Below, piece after piece: positions 1-9,022 of a stretch of 35,531 nucleotides of DNA. Under the pieces are notes generated by a model. The model was given only the letters and a program-made list of their open reading frames with translations, had not been told where the DNA came from and did not search any database. The DNA lies in contig NZ_GG667192.1 of assembly GCF_000159635.1 (NCBI RefSeq), forward strand, positions 120,039-155,569, in the 5' to 3' direction. Made by a program: the position numbers and the translations under genes. This DNA comes from Corynebacterium lipophiloflavum DSM 44291. Its GTDB lineage: Bacteria; Actinomycetota; Actinomycetes; Mycobacteriales; Mycobacteriaceae. Position 1 is the stretch's first letter, and each line of letters opens with the position of its first letter.

Positions 1-2
1 CG

Positions 3-131
3 GTGGCGACACCGACGAACGCCCCGCGGGAGACTGGGGCGCGTGGTGGGGGCGTCGACAAGCAGGCGAAGCCGGACAAGCAGGTCGGCGGGCGCGGACG
101 GCGCCGAGCCGTGAGGCGCCGGCCCCAGTAG
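3..131 (+). CDS. C-terminal end of a probable ribonuclease E/G (partial)
   Basis: An open frame enters from the left edge and ends at TAG 129-131, giving about 42 residues. The peptide is rich in Gly, Lys and Arg and ends in an Arg-rich tail (GRGRRRAVRRRPQ). Basic, disordered tails of this kind close actinobacterial RNase E/G, and in corynebacteria and mycobacteria that gene sits just upstream of rplU-rpmA. The assignment rests on composition and synteny only. The two other plus frames also stay open for part of this stretch, so the frame choice is not certain. Confidence 0.5.
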   Translation: MATPTNAPRETGARGGGVDKQAKPDKQVGGRGRRRAVRRRPQ

Positions 132-139
132 CCCGCGGT

Positions 140-169
140 TTGGAGAAGTGCCCGGGGCCGTAGTAGGCT
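140..169 (+). promoter_or_regulatory. Putative rplU-rpmA promoter
   Basis: TTGGAG at 140-145 and TAGGCT at 164-169 are separated by 18 bp, which fits an actinobacterial housekeeping sigma promoter. Transcription would begin near 176 and leave a leader of about 150 nt before rplU. No classical L21 leader structure was recognised in it. Confidence 0.4.
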
Positions 170-325
170 TTGGCAGTCCGTGTTGTGGGGCGTGCGCGCC
201 TCGTAGCCTCAGCATGCAGGCACGGCAAGCCTGGTACAGGCCCCAGAACACTTAAATTCACTGTTCCAAGCGGTTCCCGAAGCATGCCGGGCCCCGTGCG
301 AGTTATAGATAAGGGGTAACCCTCT

Positions 326-631
326 ATGTACGCGATCGTCAAGACCGGCGGCAAGCAGTACAAGGTTGCCGAGGGCGACCTGGTCCGGGTCGAGAAGCTC
401 GAGGGTGAAGCAGGCGACAAGGTTGCACTCACCCCGGTTCTTCTCGTCGACGGAGCAGATGTCACCACCGGCCCGGATGCACTTGCCAAGGTAAACGTTG
501 AGGCCGAGATCGTCGAGCACGGTAAGGGCAAGAAGATCGACATCCTCAAGTACAAGAACAAGACCGGCTACAAGGTCCGTCAAGGCCACCGTCAGCCGCA
601 GACCACCGTCAAGATCACCGGCATCAAGTAA
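326..631 (+). CDS. rplU: 50S ribosomal protein L21
   Basis: The product is 101 residues, the usual length for bacterial L21, a 23S rRNA-binding protein of the large subunit. It opens with the family start [14 protein letters not shown] and ends with the basic [17 protein letters not shown] tail typical of L21. An AAGGGG Shine-Dalgarno element lies about 7 nt before the ATG. It is followed after 25 nt by rpmA (L27), the nearly universal bacterial order, and both are probably one transcript from the promoter near 140-169, ending at the hairpin at 1015-1050. The identification is secure. Confidence 0.97.
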   Translation: MYAIVKTGGKQYKVAEGDLVRVEKLEGEAGDKVALTPVLLVDGADVTTGPDALAKVNVEAEIVEHGKGKKIDILKYKNKTGYKVRQGHRQPQTTVKITGIK

Positions 632-656
632 AACTTCTTCAAAAGGAGATCCAACA

Positions 657-1001
657 ATGGCACACAAGAAGGGTGCATCCAGCTCCTCGAACGGTCGTGA
701 CTCTGAGTCGAAGCGCCTCGGCGTGAAGCGCTTCGGTGGCCAGCAGGTCAAGGCCGGCGAGATCCTCGTCCGCCAGCGCGGCACCAAGTTCCACCCGGGC
801 GACAACGTCGGCCGCGGCGGCGACGACACGCTGTTCGCGCTTTCCGCGGGCGCAGTCCAGTTCGGAATCAAGCGCAACCGCCGCATCGTCAACATCGTCC
901 CGGCCGACGGCCAGGGCGTTGCCTCCGAGGTCCTGGAGGCCGCTGAGGCAGCAGGCGTTGTCGAGGAAGGCACCGTCGACGAGGTCACCGCGACCGCCTA
1001 A
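657..1001 (+). CDS. rpmA: 50S ribosomal protein L27 with a C-terminal extension
   Basis: The ATG at 657 follows a strong AAAGGAG site and gives the classic L27 start [16 protein letters not shown]. The conserved core follows ([25 protein letters not shown], then [12 protein letters not shown]). The N-terminus reaches the peptidyl-transferase centre in known ribosomes. The protein is 114 residues, while L27 is usually 85-90. The extra part starts after about residue 82 and is acidic and Ala-rich ([27 protein letters not shown]). It is in frame and reaches the stop just before the terminator, so it looks genuine rather than a frameshift. Confidence 0.96.
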   Translation: MAHKKGASSSSNGRDSESKRLGVKRFGGQQVKAGEILVRQRGTKFHPGDNVGRGGDDTLFALSAGAVQFGIKRNRRIVNIVPADGQGVASEVLEAAEAAGVVEEGTVDEVTATA

Positions 1002-1014
1002 GACGCGCAACCAC

Positions 1015-1050
1015 ACACCCCCGGGCTGTCACCAGCCGGGGGTGTTTTTC
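1015..1050 (+). terminator. Rho-independent terminator of rplU-rpmA
   Basis: A GC-rich inverted repeat (ACACCCCCGG(G)CTG at 1015-1028 against CAGCCGGGGGTGT at 1033-1045, with one bulged G) is followed by a run of T at 1045-1049. It begins 14 nt after the rpmA stop codon. Confidence 0.9.
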
Positions 1051-1076
1051 CAGTTTCGGCCGCACCCCTCGGGGCA

Positions 1077-1082
1077 TAGGCT
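1077..1082 (+). promoter_or_regulatory. -10 element TAGGCT, leaderless-type
   Basis: TAGGCT ends 6 nt before the ATG at 1089, so the predicted transcription start falls on or next to the start codon. No Shine-Dalgarno site is present, which supports a leaderless mRNA and the chosen start. Confidence 0.5.
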
Positions 1083-1088
1083 GAGCGC

Positions 1089-1871
1089 ATGAGCACTACC
1101 CCGGAGAATTTTCCTTATACCCAGGATCCCCAGCCGGCCCCGTGGGGCGTCGCTGATCCCGTCGGCTACGCGTTCAAGCGCATCTTCTCGCGGAACTGGC
1201 ACATGTGGATCGGGCTGACGCTGATCTTCATCGTCGCGCTGATCGCGGTGTTTGCGGTGATGGTCAGTTGGGTCGCGGTCCCGATCGACGGCGATGTAAA
1301 CGCCTCGATGAGCAGCGGGCAGATCGTCGCGCTCATCGTCTTCTTCGTGGTGTTCATCGGCGCGTCCGTTTACCTCACGGCGCTGTACTACAACGCCGCT
1401 CTGCGCGAAACGCGCGGTGAGGAGCAGACGTGGGGCACAGTCTTCAAAGGCGTGCCCTTCGGTCGCGCTCTGCTGTCCTTCGTCGTCGTGCTGGGGATCA
1501 TGCTCGTGGTGTACGCGATCACGGCACTGGTGCTCTTCCTGGCTTCCCTCGTTTCCCCGTGGCTCATCGCGCTGGCGGCGATCCTGGTGATTGTCGCGCT
1601 CATCCCCGTGACCATAGTTTTGTCGTTCGTGCAGGTCTACATCATTGACGGCTACAGTGTCGGCGACGCTTTGTCAGCGGCGCGGCGTGACGTACTGCGT
1701 GACTTCTGGAAGGTCTTCGCATCGCTACTGCTGCTCACGGTCATCGGGTACGCGTTGATACTCGTCACCTTCGGAATTGGCCTGTTGGTCTACGTTCCCC
1801 TGTTGTCGCTGGCATCGGTCTTCATCTACAGGAAGATCTCCGGCGGCAACGTCGCAGCGCTGGGCAGCTAG
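1089..1871 (+). CDS. Multi-pass membrane protein of unknown function
   Basis: The product has 260 residues. A Pro-rich cytoplasm-like N-terminus of about 35 residues contains PWGVADPVGYAFKRIF, followed by about six hydrophobic segments near residues 38-62, 78-103, 127-150, 152-175, 180-200 and 212-245. No catalytic motif is visible. The last segments contain a VGDALSAARRD turn and a terminal YRKISGG, a layout seen in poorly characterised actinobacterial membrane proteins that resemble the membrane domain next to glycerophosphodiesterases. It lies alone between the rpmA terminator and the obg promoter, apparently as a monocistronic leaderless gene. The function cannot be stated. Confidence 0.85.
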   Translation: MSTTPENFPYTQDPQPAPWGVADPVGYAFKRIFSRNWHMWIGLTLIFIVALIAVFAVMVSWVAVPIDGDVNASMSSGQIVALIVFFVVFIGASVYLTALYYNAALRETRGEEQTWGTVFKGVPFGRALLSFVVVLGIMLVVYAITALVLFLASLVSPWLIALAAILVIVALIPVTIVLSFVQVYIIDGYSVGDALSAARRDVLRDFWKVFASLLLLTVIGYALILVTFGIGLLVYVPLLSLASVFIYRKISGGNVAALGS

Positions 1872-1913
1872 CGCCCCGGGCTCGCGGCCCCGGCGGGTCA
1901 GTCTGTGCAATTG

Positions 1914-1942
1914 TTGGATTGTCCCTGCTCAGTCCGTAAGGT
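1914..1942 (+). promoter_or_regulatory. Putative obg promoter
   Basis: TTGGAT at 1914-1919 and TAAGGT at 1937-1942 have an ideal 17-bp spacer. The predicted start near 1949 leaves a leader of about 60 nt before obg. It is one of the better -35/-10 pairs in the window. Confidence 0.6.
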
Positions 1943-2011
1943 GGGAAGCCACGAAGGTTTTTGTTCGACACGATTTCCACATGATTTCCTCACGACGGAA
2001 AGGCTGGCATC

Positions 2012-3523
2012 ATGGCTCAGTTCGTTGATCGCGCCCACCTGCACCTGCAGGCAGGCGACGGCGGGCACGGGTGCGTGTCAGTGCACCGGGAGAAGTTCAA
2101 GCCTCTCGGCGGGCCGGACGGGGGCAACGGCGGGCACGGCGGCGACATCATCTTCGAGGTTTCCGCGCAGGTGCACACCTTGCTGGACTTTCAATTCCGG
2201 CCCCACCTGAAAGCAAAGCGCGGTGCAAACGGGGCCGGGGACAACCGCAACGGCGCACGCGGCGATGACCTGATCCTCGAGGTACCCGTCGGCACCGTCG
2301 TGCGCAGCGTCGACGGCGAGATCCTCGCGGATCTGACGGTGCCGGGCACCCGCTTCGTTGCGGCCGAGGGAGGCTTCGGAGGCCTGGGCAACGCGGCGCT
2401 AGCCAGCACAAAGCGCAAGGCGCCCGGGTTTGCGCTCAAGGGTGAACCCGGCGAGGCCCACGAACTGGTGCTCGAGCTGAAATCGATGGCCGACGTCGGC
2501 CTCGTCGGTTTTCCGTCGGCGGGAAAGTCCTCGCTGATTTCCGTGCTTTCCGCGGCGAAGCCGAAGATCGCCGATTACCCGTTTACCACCCTGCAGCCGA
2601 ACCTCGGCGTCGTCGACGTGGGCAACGACACGTTCACGATCGCGGACGTCCCGGGGCTGATTCCGGGCGCGAGCCAGGGCAAGGGCTTGGGCCTGGACTT
2701 TCTGCGCCACATCGAGCGAACCGCCGTGCTCGCCCACATCGTGGATACCGCCACAATGGATCCGGGCCGCGACCCGCTGTCCGATATCGATGCGCTGGAA
2801 GCGGAGCTGGCCTCGTATGCGGAAGAACTCGATACTGATTCCGGCCTCGGCGACCTTCGTGATCGCCCCCGCCTGATCGTTTTGAACAAGATGGACATTC
2901 CCGACGCCCGGGAGCTCGCGGACTTCCTCGAGGAGGACCTCAAGCAGAGGTTCGGCTGGCCGATTTTCACCATCTCCACGGCGACGCGCGAGGGGCTGGA
3001 CGAGCTGAAGTGGGCGCTGTGGGACATCGTGCGTGCGGCGCGCAAGGCCCGCCCGAAGGCAAAAGCCGAGCCTGGAACGCTGCAGGTGCTCAAGCCGCGG
3101 GCGGTCGACGCCACCGGCGGCACCGACGGCATCGTGGTCGCGGCGGATCCCGAGTTTGAAGGCGCGTGGGTTGTCACCGGTGAAAAGGCGATGCGCTGGA
3201 TCCGCCAAACCGACTTCGAGAACGACGAGGCGGTCGGCTACCTCTCGGATCGCCTGAACAAGGCCGGGGTGGAGGACCAGCTACGCAAACTCGGAGCTCG
3301 CGAGGGCGACACCGTGACCATCGGCGAGATTTCTTTCGATTGGGAACCTTCCGTCGGAGGCGACCCGACGCTCGCCGGCCGCGGCCAGGACGCCCGCCTT
3401 GTCGGCACCGACCGCACCTCTGCCGCGGAACGCAAGCGTGCCTCCCAGGCCCGTCGCGGCCTGATCGACGAATACGACTTCGGCGATGGCGAGGAAGCCG
3501 ATCGCGAGCGCTGGCAAGGCTAG
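2012..3523 (+). CDS. obg: Ribosome-assembly GTPase Obg/CgtA
   Basis: This GTPase works in 50S subunit maturation and growth/stress control. The 503 residues show the Gly-rich Obg fold in the first 155 residues ([26 protein letters not shown]). A G domain follows, with GFPSAGKSS at 166-174, [10 protein letters not shown] from 212 and NKMD at 292-295. A C-terminal OCT domain covers about residues 355-440, and an acidic/basic tail ends [10 protein letters not shown] tail beyond OCT is usual in actinobacterial Obg. The ATG at 2012 follows an AAAGG site. The position after rplU-rpmA is conserved across bacteria, although here a membrane gene and its own promoter intervene. Confidence 0.97.
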   Translation: MAQFVDRAHLHLQAGDGGHGCVSVHREKFKPLGGPDGGNGGHGGDIIFEVSAQVHTLLDFQFRPHLKAKRGANGAGDNRNGARGDDLILEVPVGTVVRSVDGEILADLTVPGTRFVAAEGGFGGLGNAALASTKRKAPGFALKGEPGEAHELVLELKSMADVGLVGFPSAGKSSLISVLSAAKPKIADYPFTTLQPNLGVVDVGNDTFTIADVPGLIPGASQGKGLGLDFLRHIERTAVLAHIVDTATMDPGRDPLSDIDALEAELASYAEELDTDSGLGDLRDRPRLIVLNKMDIPDARELADFLEEDLKQRFGWPIFTISTATREGLDELKWALWDIVRAARKARPKAKAEPGTLQVLKPRAVDATGGTDGIVVAADPEFEGAWVVTGEKAMRWIRQTDFENDEAVGYLSDRLNKAGVEDQLRKLGAREGDTVTIGEISFDWEPSVGGDPTLAGRGQDARLVGTDRTSAAERKRASQARRGLIDEYDFGDGEEADRERWQG

Positions 3524-3532
3524 GCCAGTCGC

Positions 3533-3538
3533 TAACCT
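3533..3538 (+). promoter_or_regulatory. -10 element TAACCT before proB
   Basis: TAACCT lies 8 nt before the ATG at 3547, compatible with a leaderless or nearly leaderless transcript. A GGAG at 3539-3542 is too close to the ATG to be a good ribosome site. Confidence 0.4.
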
Positions 3539-3546
3539 GGAGACCT

Positions 3547-4722
3547 ATGACGAACGACACCGAACACGCATCAGCCCTAACTCGGACCAACGAAACGTTG
3601 AAAACCGAAGAGCAGTTGCGCCACCACATCGCATCCGCGAAGCGGGTGGTGGTCAAGATCGGGACGAGCTCGCTTGTCGACGACAACTACACCGTCAGCC
3701 AGGACCACATCGACCGGATCGTCGACGCGCTGCAGGCCCGCATGGCGGCTGGCAGTGACGTCATCGTGGTCTCCTCCGGCGCGATTGCTGCCGGCATGGC
3801 GCCGCTGGGCTTGACCAGCCGGCCGCGCGATCTGGCGACCAAGCAGGCGGCGGCGGCGGTGGGCCAGGTCCACCTCGCGCAGAGCTGGGCGCGCTCGTTC
3901 GCCCGCTACGACCGCACCATCGGCCAGGTCCTTTTGACCCAGTCCGATGCCGGTAGGCGGGATCGCGCGCGCAACGCGCAGCGCACCATCGACAAGCTCC
4001 GGCAGTTCGGTACCGTGCCCATCGTCAACGAGAACGACACGGTGGCGACCTCGGAGATGCGCTTCGGCGACAACGACAGGCTCTCCGCCATCGTGTCCAC
4101 GCTGGTCTCGGCGGATGCTTTGTACCTGCTTTCGGACGTCGACGGCCTCTACGACCGCAACCCCACCGACCCGGATGCTCGCCTGATCACCCAGGTTCGC
4201 TCGGGTAAAGACTTAGAGAACGTCGTGGCAGGTGACGGTGGAGCGCTGGGCACTGGCGGAATGGCCGCGAAGGTGTCCGCCGCGCGCCTGGCGGCGCGGG
4301 GTGGGGTCCCTGTGCTGTTGACGTCGGCAAACAGCATCGAGCGTGCGCTGGGCACGGCCGACTGCGGCACGGTGTTCCACACGCGTCTACAGTCGAGCCT
4401 GAGCGCCTGGAAGTTTTGGGTGCTCTACGCCGCCGACGCGGAGGGCGTGCTGCGCCTTGACAGGGGCGCTGTCCGCGCGGTGACCCGGGGTGGCACGAGC
4501 CTGCTCGCCGTGGGTATTACCGAGGTCGAAGGCGATTTCCACTCGGGCGATATCGTGGAAATCCTCGGCCCGGAGGGTGAGGCCGTGGGCCGCGGAGTCG
4601 TGGCCTACGATGCCTCCGAGCTCACGGGCATGGTGGGCAAAAACACGCGCGACCTCGAGCCCCACCTGCGTCGCCCAGTCGTCCACGCGGACTATCTGTC
4701 CAACTACGCCACCCGGTTGTAG
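3547..4722 (+). CDS. proB: Glutamate 5-kinase
   Basis: The enzyme phosphorylates glutamate to glutamyl-5-phosphate, the first step of proline synthesis. The 391-residue product has a 30-residue leader, then the amino-acid-kinase domain ([31 protein letters not shown] and [11 protein letters not shown], and the GTGGMAAKV loop). A C-terminal PUA domain covers about residues 285-390, ending [14 protein letters not shown]. The first in-frame ATG inside the obg-proB gap was chosen; an upstream extension would run antiparallel through obg sequence. proA follows after 21 nt, the usual proBA pair. Feedback inhibition by proline is known for the family but cannot be read here. Confidence 0.96.
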   Translation: MTNDTEHASALTRTNETLKTEEQLRHHIASAKRVVVKIGTSSLVDDNYTVSQDHIDRIVDALQARMAAGSDVIVVSSGAIAAGMAPLGLTSRPRDLATKQAAAAVGQVHLAQSWARSFARYDRTIGQVLLTQSDAGRRDRARNAQRTIDKLRQFGTVPIVNENDTVATSEMRFGDNDRLSAIVSTLVSADALYLLSDVDGLYDRNPTDPDARLITQVRSGKDLENVVAGDGGALGTGGMAAKVSAARLAARGGVPVLLTSANSIERALGTADCGTVFHTRLQSSLSAWKFWVLYAADAEGVLRLDRGAVRAVTRGGTSLLAVGITEVEGDFHSGDIVEILGPEGEAVGRGVVAYDASELTGMVGKNTRDLEPHLRRPVVHADYLSNYATRL

Positions 4723-4730
4723 CGACGCAC

Positions 4731-4736
4731 TACGAT
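4731..4736 (+). promoter_or_regulatory. -10 element TACGAT before proA
   Basis: TACGAT is followed by 7 nt and the ATG at 4744. The spacing favours 4744 over the in-frame ATG at 4735, which overlaps the hexamer itself, and suggests that proA also has its own leaderless transcript. Confidence 0.4.
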
Positions 4737-4743
4737 GGCCCCC

Positions 4744-6045
4744 ATGGCTGAGACGAACGACGCAGACGCAACTGCACAACGTGCCGCCGAGCGCGAAGAA
4801 GTCCTGACAAAGGCTCGAACCGCGAAGGCCGCGGCGCCGGTTCTGGCGACGCTGCCCACCCCGGAGAAGGACGCGCTGCTGCGCGATGCAGCTGAGCAGC
4901 TGGTGAGCCGCGGCGCGGAGGTGCTTGCCGCCAATGCCGAGGATATCGCGGCTGGGCGCGGCGCCGGCATGAGCGAATCTCTCATTGACAGGCTCTCGCT
5001 CGACGTCAAGCGTATCGACGCCATCGCCGACGGCCTGCGCCAGGTCGCGGGTTTGAGCGACCCGGTCGGCGTGGTGGTCCAGGGCCGCACGATGTCCAAC
5101 GGAATCCGCATGCGCCAGGTCCGCGTGCCGTTGGGTGTGATGGGCATGGTCTACGAGGCGCGCCCGAACGTCACCGTCGATGCTTTCGGGTTGGCGCTGA
5201 AGTCGGGAAATGTCGCCATGCTGCGCGGTTCGAAATCTGCGCGAGCGACCAACAAGAAGCTGGTCGAAATTCTGCAGGATGTCGTGGTCAAACATGGACT
5301 GCCGCGCGAGATTGTGCAGTTGCTGCCGTGCGAGACCCATGAGTCGGTCCAGGACTTGATCACGGCTCGCGGGCTTGTCGACGTCGTCATCCCGCGCGGT
5401 TCCGCGCGCCTGATCAACGCAGTGGTGGAAAACGCCACGGTCCCCGCCATTGAAACGGGTACCGGCAACTGCCACTTCTACGTCGACGCTGCGGCGGACG
5501 TGGACTCGGCGATCGCGATGCTGCTTAACGGAAAAACTCGGCGTGTCTCCGTGTGCAACGCGACGGAGACGGCGCTGATCGATTCCCGCCTGCCCGCCGC
5601 CGATCAGCTGCGGGTGATCACCGCACTGCAGGAGGCGGGGGTGCGCGTTCATGGGGACGTCGATAAGCTTTCGGCCCTTGGGGTGCGCGACGTGGTGGCC
5701 GCGACCGAGGAGGATTGGGCTGACGAGTACCTGTCCATGGATATCGCGGTGGACATCGTCGACGGCGTCGGGGGAGCAATCGCGCACATTGCGAAGTGGT
5801 CCACGGGGCACACCGAGGCAATTGCCTCGCGCGACGCGCTCACCCTGCAGCGCTTCGCCGACGAGGTGGATGCCGCGGCAGTGATGCTCAACGCCAGCAC
5901 CGCTTTTACCGACGGTGAGCAGTACGGAATGGGGGCGGAAATCGGGATTTCCACCCAGAAGCTGCACGCCCGCGGCCCGATGGCGCTACCCGAGCTGACT
6001 AGCACAAAGTGGATCCTCGAGGGGGCCGGTCACGTGCGCGACTAG
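4744..6045 (+). CDS. proA: Glutamate-5-semialdehyde dehydrogenase (gamma-glutamyl phosphate reductase)
   Basis: The enzyme reduces glutamyl-5-phosphate with NADPH to glutamate semialdehyde, the second step of proline synthesis. The product of 433 residues has the usual length and family blocks: [28 protein letters not shown], the [12 protein letters not shown] strand, and the catalytic cysteine in [11 protein letters not shown] (Cys271). It ends with the [16 protein letters not shown] and [16 protein letters not shown] motifs. The start at 4744 is preferred over 4735 because of the -10 hexamer at 4731-4736. It is paired with proB just upstream. Confidence 0.96.
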   Translation: MAETNDADATAQRAAEREEVLTKARTAKAAAPVLATLPTPEKDALLRDAAEQLVSRGAEVLAANAEDIAAGRGAGMSESLIDRLSLDVKRIDAIADGLRQVAGLSDPVGVVVQGRTMSNGIRMRQVRVPLGVMGMVYEARPNVTVDAFGLALKSGNVAMLRGSKSARATNKKLVEILQDVVVKHGLPREIVQLLPCETHESVQDLITARGLVDVVIPRGSARLINAVVENATVPAIETGTGNCHFYVDAAADVDSAIAMLLNGKTRRVSVCNATETALIDSRLPAADQLRVITALQEAGVRVHGDVDKLSALGVRDVVAATEEDWADEYLSMDIAVDIVDGVGGAIAHIAKWSTGHTEAIASRDALTLQRFADEVDAAAVMLNASTAFTDGEQYGMGAEIGISTQKLHARGPMALPELTSTKWILEGAGHVRD

Positions 6046-6087
6046 ACGGAGTTTGTGACTGGCCCGTGAGCAAGCTGTGATCTCGCA

Positions 6088-6116
6088 GCGACATATCTCC
6101 GCGGCCGGTATAGGAT
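6088..6116 (+). promoter_or_regulatory. Putative promoter of the cutinase-like gene
   Basis: TAGGAT at 6111-6116 with a weak GCGACA (6088-6093) 17 bp upstream would start RNA near 6123. The leader to the GTG at 6161 would be about 38 nt. Confidence 0.35.
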
Positions 6117-6160
6117 GTGAGCCGTTCAAATACCAACCTCAATGAAACGGCAGAACAGCC

Positions 6161-7117
6161 GTGTCTCGCACCCCTGCTTTCACCCTCCGCGCCGTCGCGG
6201 TTGCCCTTGCAGTCGCCCTGACTGCGGCGCTCGCCGCCATCCTCGTCCCCGCTGCGGGACTGGCCGGAGTGCACGCCCCCCACGCCAGCGCCCAGCAGCG
6301 CTGTCCCGCCGTCGCGGTCATCGCGGCGCGTGGCTCAGGCCAGAACACCCAGGTCATCCCCACCACCTACTCGCCGGGGGCAGCCTGGACGTCCAACGGG
6401 TGGGAAGGCGAGACCATCCGAGCCTTCCTGCGCCACGCCGAGGGCCGCTACCGCGCCACCCACGGTGGTGCCTCGCTGATGAACGACGTCGAGGTTATCG
6501 GCCTCGAGCCGCGCTACTACCCGGCCGTGTACCCGGCCTACGACACACCGGCCGTCGTGGTCCCAGCCACCATTGCCCAGGCCGTCGGCCTCGCGGTGCA
6601 GTACACGGTTCCCGCGCTGCAGATGGCGCGTGCTGCAGGCACCCAGTTCCTCGACTCTGTCAACGCTGGACGCTCCGGCGTCATGCAGGCCATCAACGAC
6701 TACGAAGCCTCCAGCGGCTGCCGCCCGGGCTACATTCTGATCGGCTTCTCGCAGGGGGCGATGGTGCTGCTCGAGCACGAGAAGGAACTAGCGGCGCGCG
6801 GCCAGCTCGCTGGTGTGGTCTACCTGGGCAACCCCAACACCGCACCGGGCGACTGGTCCACCGTCGGCGTCGGCGGCGGCGGCGCGGGTGGAGTGCTCGG
6901 TGCACTGCCGTTCAACTCGAAGTCGGCGGCCGCGACCAGCAACCGCGTCACCTACTGCCTGCCCCTCGATGGGATCTGCGACTTGTCCATCGCCACGCTG
7001 CGCGGCGCCGAGGGTAACGGCGGAAACCACGGTCGTTACTACCTCCAGCCCTCCCCGTGGGACGACCAGGTCTCCGACAGCCTCGGTCGGTTCGTCGACC
7101 AAGTCCGCTACCGATAG
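6161..7117 (+). CDS. Secreted cutinase-family serine esterase
   Basis: The 318-residue product carries a signal peptide: a hydrophobic Ala/Val stretch at about residues 9-37 and a likely cleavage after HASA near residue 44. The alpha/beta-hydrolase core begins CPAVAVIAARGSGQN, with the nucleophile elbow GFSQGA (Ser197). The acid/histidine region contains CLPLDGICD and GGNHGRYY, and paired cysteines are visible. Cutinase-like proteins of mycolic-acid bacteria are exported lipases, esterases or phospholipases acting on cell-envelope lipids, but the substrate here is unknown. A Gly-rich insert (VGVGGGGAGGV) lies near residue 233. The GTG start was chosen because the signal peptide begins there. 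The gene stands between proA and nadD. Confidence 0.9.
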   Translation: MSRTPAFTLRAVAVALAVALTAALAAILVPAAGLAGVHAPHASAQQRCPAVAVIAARGSGQNTQVIPTTYSPGAAWTSNGWEGETIRAFLRHAEGRYRATHGGASLMNDVEVIGLEPRYYPAVYPAYDTPAVVVPATIAQAVGLAVQYTVPALQMARAAGTQFLDSVNAGRSGVMQAINDYEASSGCRPGYILIGFSQGAMVLLEHEKELAARGQLAGVVYLGNPNTAPGDWSTVGVGGGGAGGVLGALPFNSKSAAATSNRVTYCLPLDGICDLSIATLRGAEGNGGNHGRYYLQPSPWDDQVSDSLGRFVDQVRYR

Positions 7118-7142
7118 AGCCGCCAAGCTGCTCGATTGGCCC

Positions 7143-7148
7143 TAGACT
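7143..7148 (+). promoter_or_regulatory. -10 element TAGACT before nadD
   Basis: TAGACT is 8 nt before the ATG at 7157, consistent with a leaderless start. It argues against the longer TTG reading at 7136. Confidence 0.4.
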
Positions 7149-7156
7149 CGCAGGGT

Positions 7157-7765
7157 ATGAAACCACGCAAAATCGGTGTCATGGGTGGGACCTTCGACCC
7201 GATTCACAACGGCCACCTCGTGGCGGGCAGCGAGGTCGCCGACCGCTTCGATCTCGATGAAGTAGTCTTTGTGCCCACGGGCGACCCGTGGCAGAAAGCG
7301 GATCGCACGGTCACCGACTCGGAGCACCGATATTTGATGACGGTGATCGCCACCGCATCGAACCCGCAGTTCACTGTCTCCCGAGTAGACATCGACCGGG
7401 GTGGGCCGACGTACACCATTGATACCCTGCGTGACCTGCGGGAAGCGTATCCGTCCGAGGAGCTGTTCTTCATTACCGGGGCAGACGCGCTGAGTTCGAT
7501 CATGTCCTGGCACGACTGGGACCAAATGTTCGACCTAGCGGAGTTCGTCGGCGTGACCCGGCCCGGTTACGAGCTGCGCGAGGACATGCTTCCCGCACAA
7601 CACCGGGAACGCGTCCACCTCGTGGAGATCCCCGCGATGGCCATCTCCTCGACGGATTGCCGCCTGCGCGCCAGCCAGGGCAGGCCCGTGTGGTACCTCG
7701 TGCCCGACGGGGTAGTGCGCTACATCGCCAAAAACAATCTCTACCGCGCGGGTGACGTCGCCTGA
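7157..7765 (+). CDS. nadD: Nicotinate-nucleotide adenylyltransferase
   Basis: The enzyme transfers AMP to nicotinate mononucleotide in NAD synthesis. The 202-residue product shows the nucleotidyltransferase signature [11 protein letters not shown] (residues 10-20), the [17 protein letters not shown] block, and the C-terminal ISSTDCRLR motif equivalent to ISSTxIR, which binds phosphate. It ends [14 protein letters not shown], as is common in NadD. The ATG at 7157 matches the start of the Rossmann fold and the upstream -10. It is followed by rsfS, the conserved nadD-rsfS pair. Confidence 0.95.
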   Translation: MKPRKIGVMGGTFDPIHNGHLVAGSEVADRFDLDEVVFVPTGDPWQKADRTVTDSEHRYLMTVIATASNPQFTVSRVDIDRGGPTYTIDTLRDLREAYPSEELFFITGADALSSIMSWHDWDQMFDLAEFVGVTRPGYELREDMLPAQHRERVHLVEIPAMAISSTDCRLRASQGRPVWYLVPDGVVRYIAKNNLYRAGDVA

Positions 7766-7844
7766 CTAGCACAAGTGGCGCAACTCGTGTGACAATGGGC
7801 GCTATATTTGGTGCTTTTTCCCAACCGAGAAGGATTGTAAACAT

Positions 7845-8336
7845 TTGACAGCCCTGCAGACCTCTATCGACCAGGCGACCATCGCAGCGAAGGCCGCGGA
7901 CGAGAAGCTCGGACGCAACATCGCCGTGATCGACGTGTCCGACGTCGTGGGTATCACGGACATTTTCGTCATCGTCTCCGCCGACAACGAGCGCCAGGCC
8001 GCCGCGATTGTCGAGGAGATCGAGGGCGATCTCACCGATGCCGGTTACGAGCCGAAGCGCCGCGAAGGAAACCGGGAGAACCGCTGGGTTCTGCTCGATT
8101 ACGGCGACATCGTCATCCACGTGCAGCGCGAGGCCGAGCGCGATTTCTACGGTCTTGATCGGCTCTACGCCGACTGCCCGGTCTATGAGGTCGAGGGCGT
8201 GCCGCCCTACCAGCGCGACGTTGCCTTCGGCGACCTTGCCCAACAGGGCGATTCATCCGCCGTGCGCGACGCCGAGAGAATCGAGGACCTGCCGTTGGCG
8301 GGTGAGGGCCCAGTATCCAGCGACGACGAGTTCTAG
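7845..8336 (+). CDS. rsfS: Ribosome silencing factor RsfS
   Basis: The product binds L14 and blocks joining of ribosomal subunits in poor conditions (family knowledge). It is 163 residues long. The core from about residue 10 to 115 includes KAADEKLGRNIAVIDVSDV, TDIFVIVSADNERQAAAI, GNRENRWVLLDYGDIVIHV and FYGLDRLYADCPV. A tail of about 45 residues, usual in actinobacteria, ends in acidic residues. The start is TTG, supported by a GAGAAGGA site 10 nt upstream; no ATG or GTG precedes the conserved core. It is followed after 17 nt by the phosphatase gene. TATATT at 7803-7808 may be its -10, but no -35 is convincing. Confidence 0.94.
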   Translation: MTALQTSIDQATIAAKAADEKLGRNIAVIDVSDVVGITDIFVIVSADNERQAAAIVEEIEGDLTDAGYEPKRREGNRENRWVLLDYGDIVIHVQREAERDFYGLDRLYADCPVYEVEGVPPYQRDVAFGDLAQQGDSSAVRDAERIEDLPLAGEGPVSSDDEF

Positions 8337-8353
8337 GAACCAGGCGCGGCGCG

Positions 8354-9022
8354 ATGAGACGACGACTAATTTTGCTGCGGCACGGCCAGACCCACTACAA
8401 CGCGGGCCGGCGCATGCAGGGCCAGCTGGACACCGAGCTGTCGGAGGTGGGCGTGGAGCAGGCGCGCGCCGCCGCGCAGCTGATGAAGAACCTCGGGGTG
8501 TCCAAGATCGTCTCCTCCGATTTGGCGCGTGCCCGCCACACCGCGGAGATCATCGCGGCCTCGTTGGGGCTGGAGTTGACGCAGGATGCGCGGTTGCGCG
8601 AGACGCACCTGGGGCAGTGGCAGGGCAAGACGCATGCTGAGGTGGATGCTTGGCGCGACGGGATCAGGGCGCACTGGCGAAATAACGCCGCGTGGGCGCC
8701 GCCTGCCGGGGAGAGCCGCTTGGATGTGGCCAAACGCGCCCGCCCCGTGGTCGATGAGCTGATGAGCTCGTATCGCGAGTGGGACGATTCCGCGGTGTTG
8801 CTCGTCGCCCACGGTGGGACAATCTCGGCTCTGACCTCGAACCTGCTGGGTTTGAGCGAGAGCCAGTACCCGCTGCTCAACAGTTTGAAAAACACCAACA
8901 CCTCGCGGCTGAGCGCCGAGCCCGCGTACCGCGAGGGCTCGGCGGCGCCTGCGGAGTTCCCCACGGAGCCGAGTGCGGTGCAGTGGTACCTCGACGCCTG
9001 GAACCAGGGGTTTAGCGACTAA
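8354..9022 (+). CDS. gpgP: Histidine phosphatase, probable glucosyl-3-phosphoglycerate phosphatase (GpgP-like)
   Basis: This 222-residue histidine-phosphatase-superfamily protein has the catalytic LLRHGQT motif (His10), a second Arg/Glu region (SSDLARARHTAE and LRETHLGQWQGKTH) and the C-terminal LVAHGGTIS histidine. Annotation pipelines often call it phosphoglycerate mutase. The position nadD-rsfS-here-degV matches Mycobacterium tuberculosis Rv2421c-Rv2417c, where Rv2419c is the GpgP that makes glucosylglycerate. The block MQGQLDTELSE is shared with that protein as I recall it. Function is therefore inferred from family and synteny. Its stop overlaps the degV start codon by 1 nt. Confidence 0.85.
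   Translation: MRRRLILLRHGQTHYNAGRRMQGQLDTELSEVGVEQARAAAQLMKNLGVSKIVSSDLARARHTAEIIAASLGLELTQDARLRETHLGQWQGKTHAEVDAWRDGIRAHWRNNAAWAPPAGESRLDVAKRARPVVDELMSSYREWDDSAVLLVAHGGTISALTSNLLGLSESQYPLLNSLKNTNTSRLSAEPAYREGSAAPAEFPTEPSAVQWYLDAWNQGFSD

Noticed and set aside
170..325. Firmicute-type L21 leader structure before rplU
   Set aside because: I could not find the conserved stem pattern in the 150-nt leader; weak local hairpins only.
2399..3208. Long minus-strand ORF of 269 codons
   Set aside because: It is antisense to obg, whose motifs are intact; GC-rich codons commonly create such mirror frames.
4387..5967. 526-codon minus-strand ORF
   Set aside because: It lies opposite proB and proA with His/Asp/Arg-rich, non-family sequence; this is an effect of third-position GC bias.
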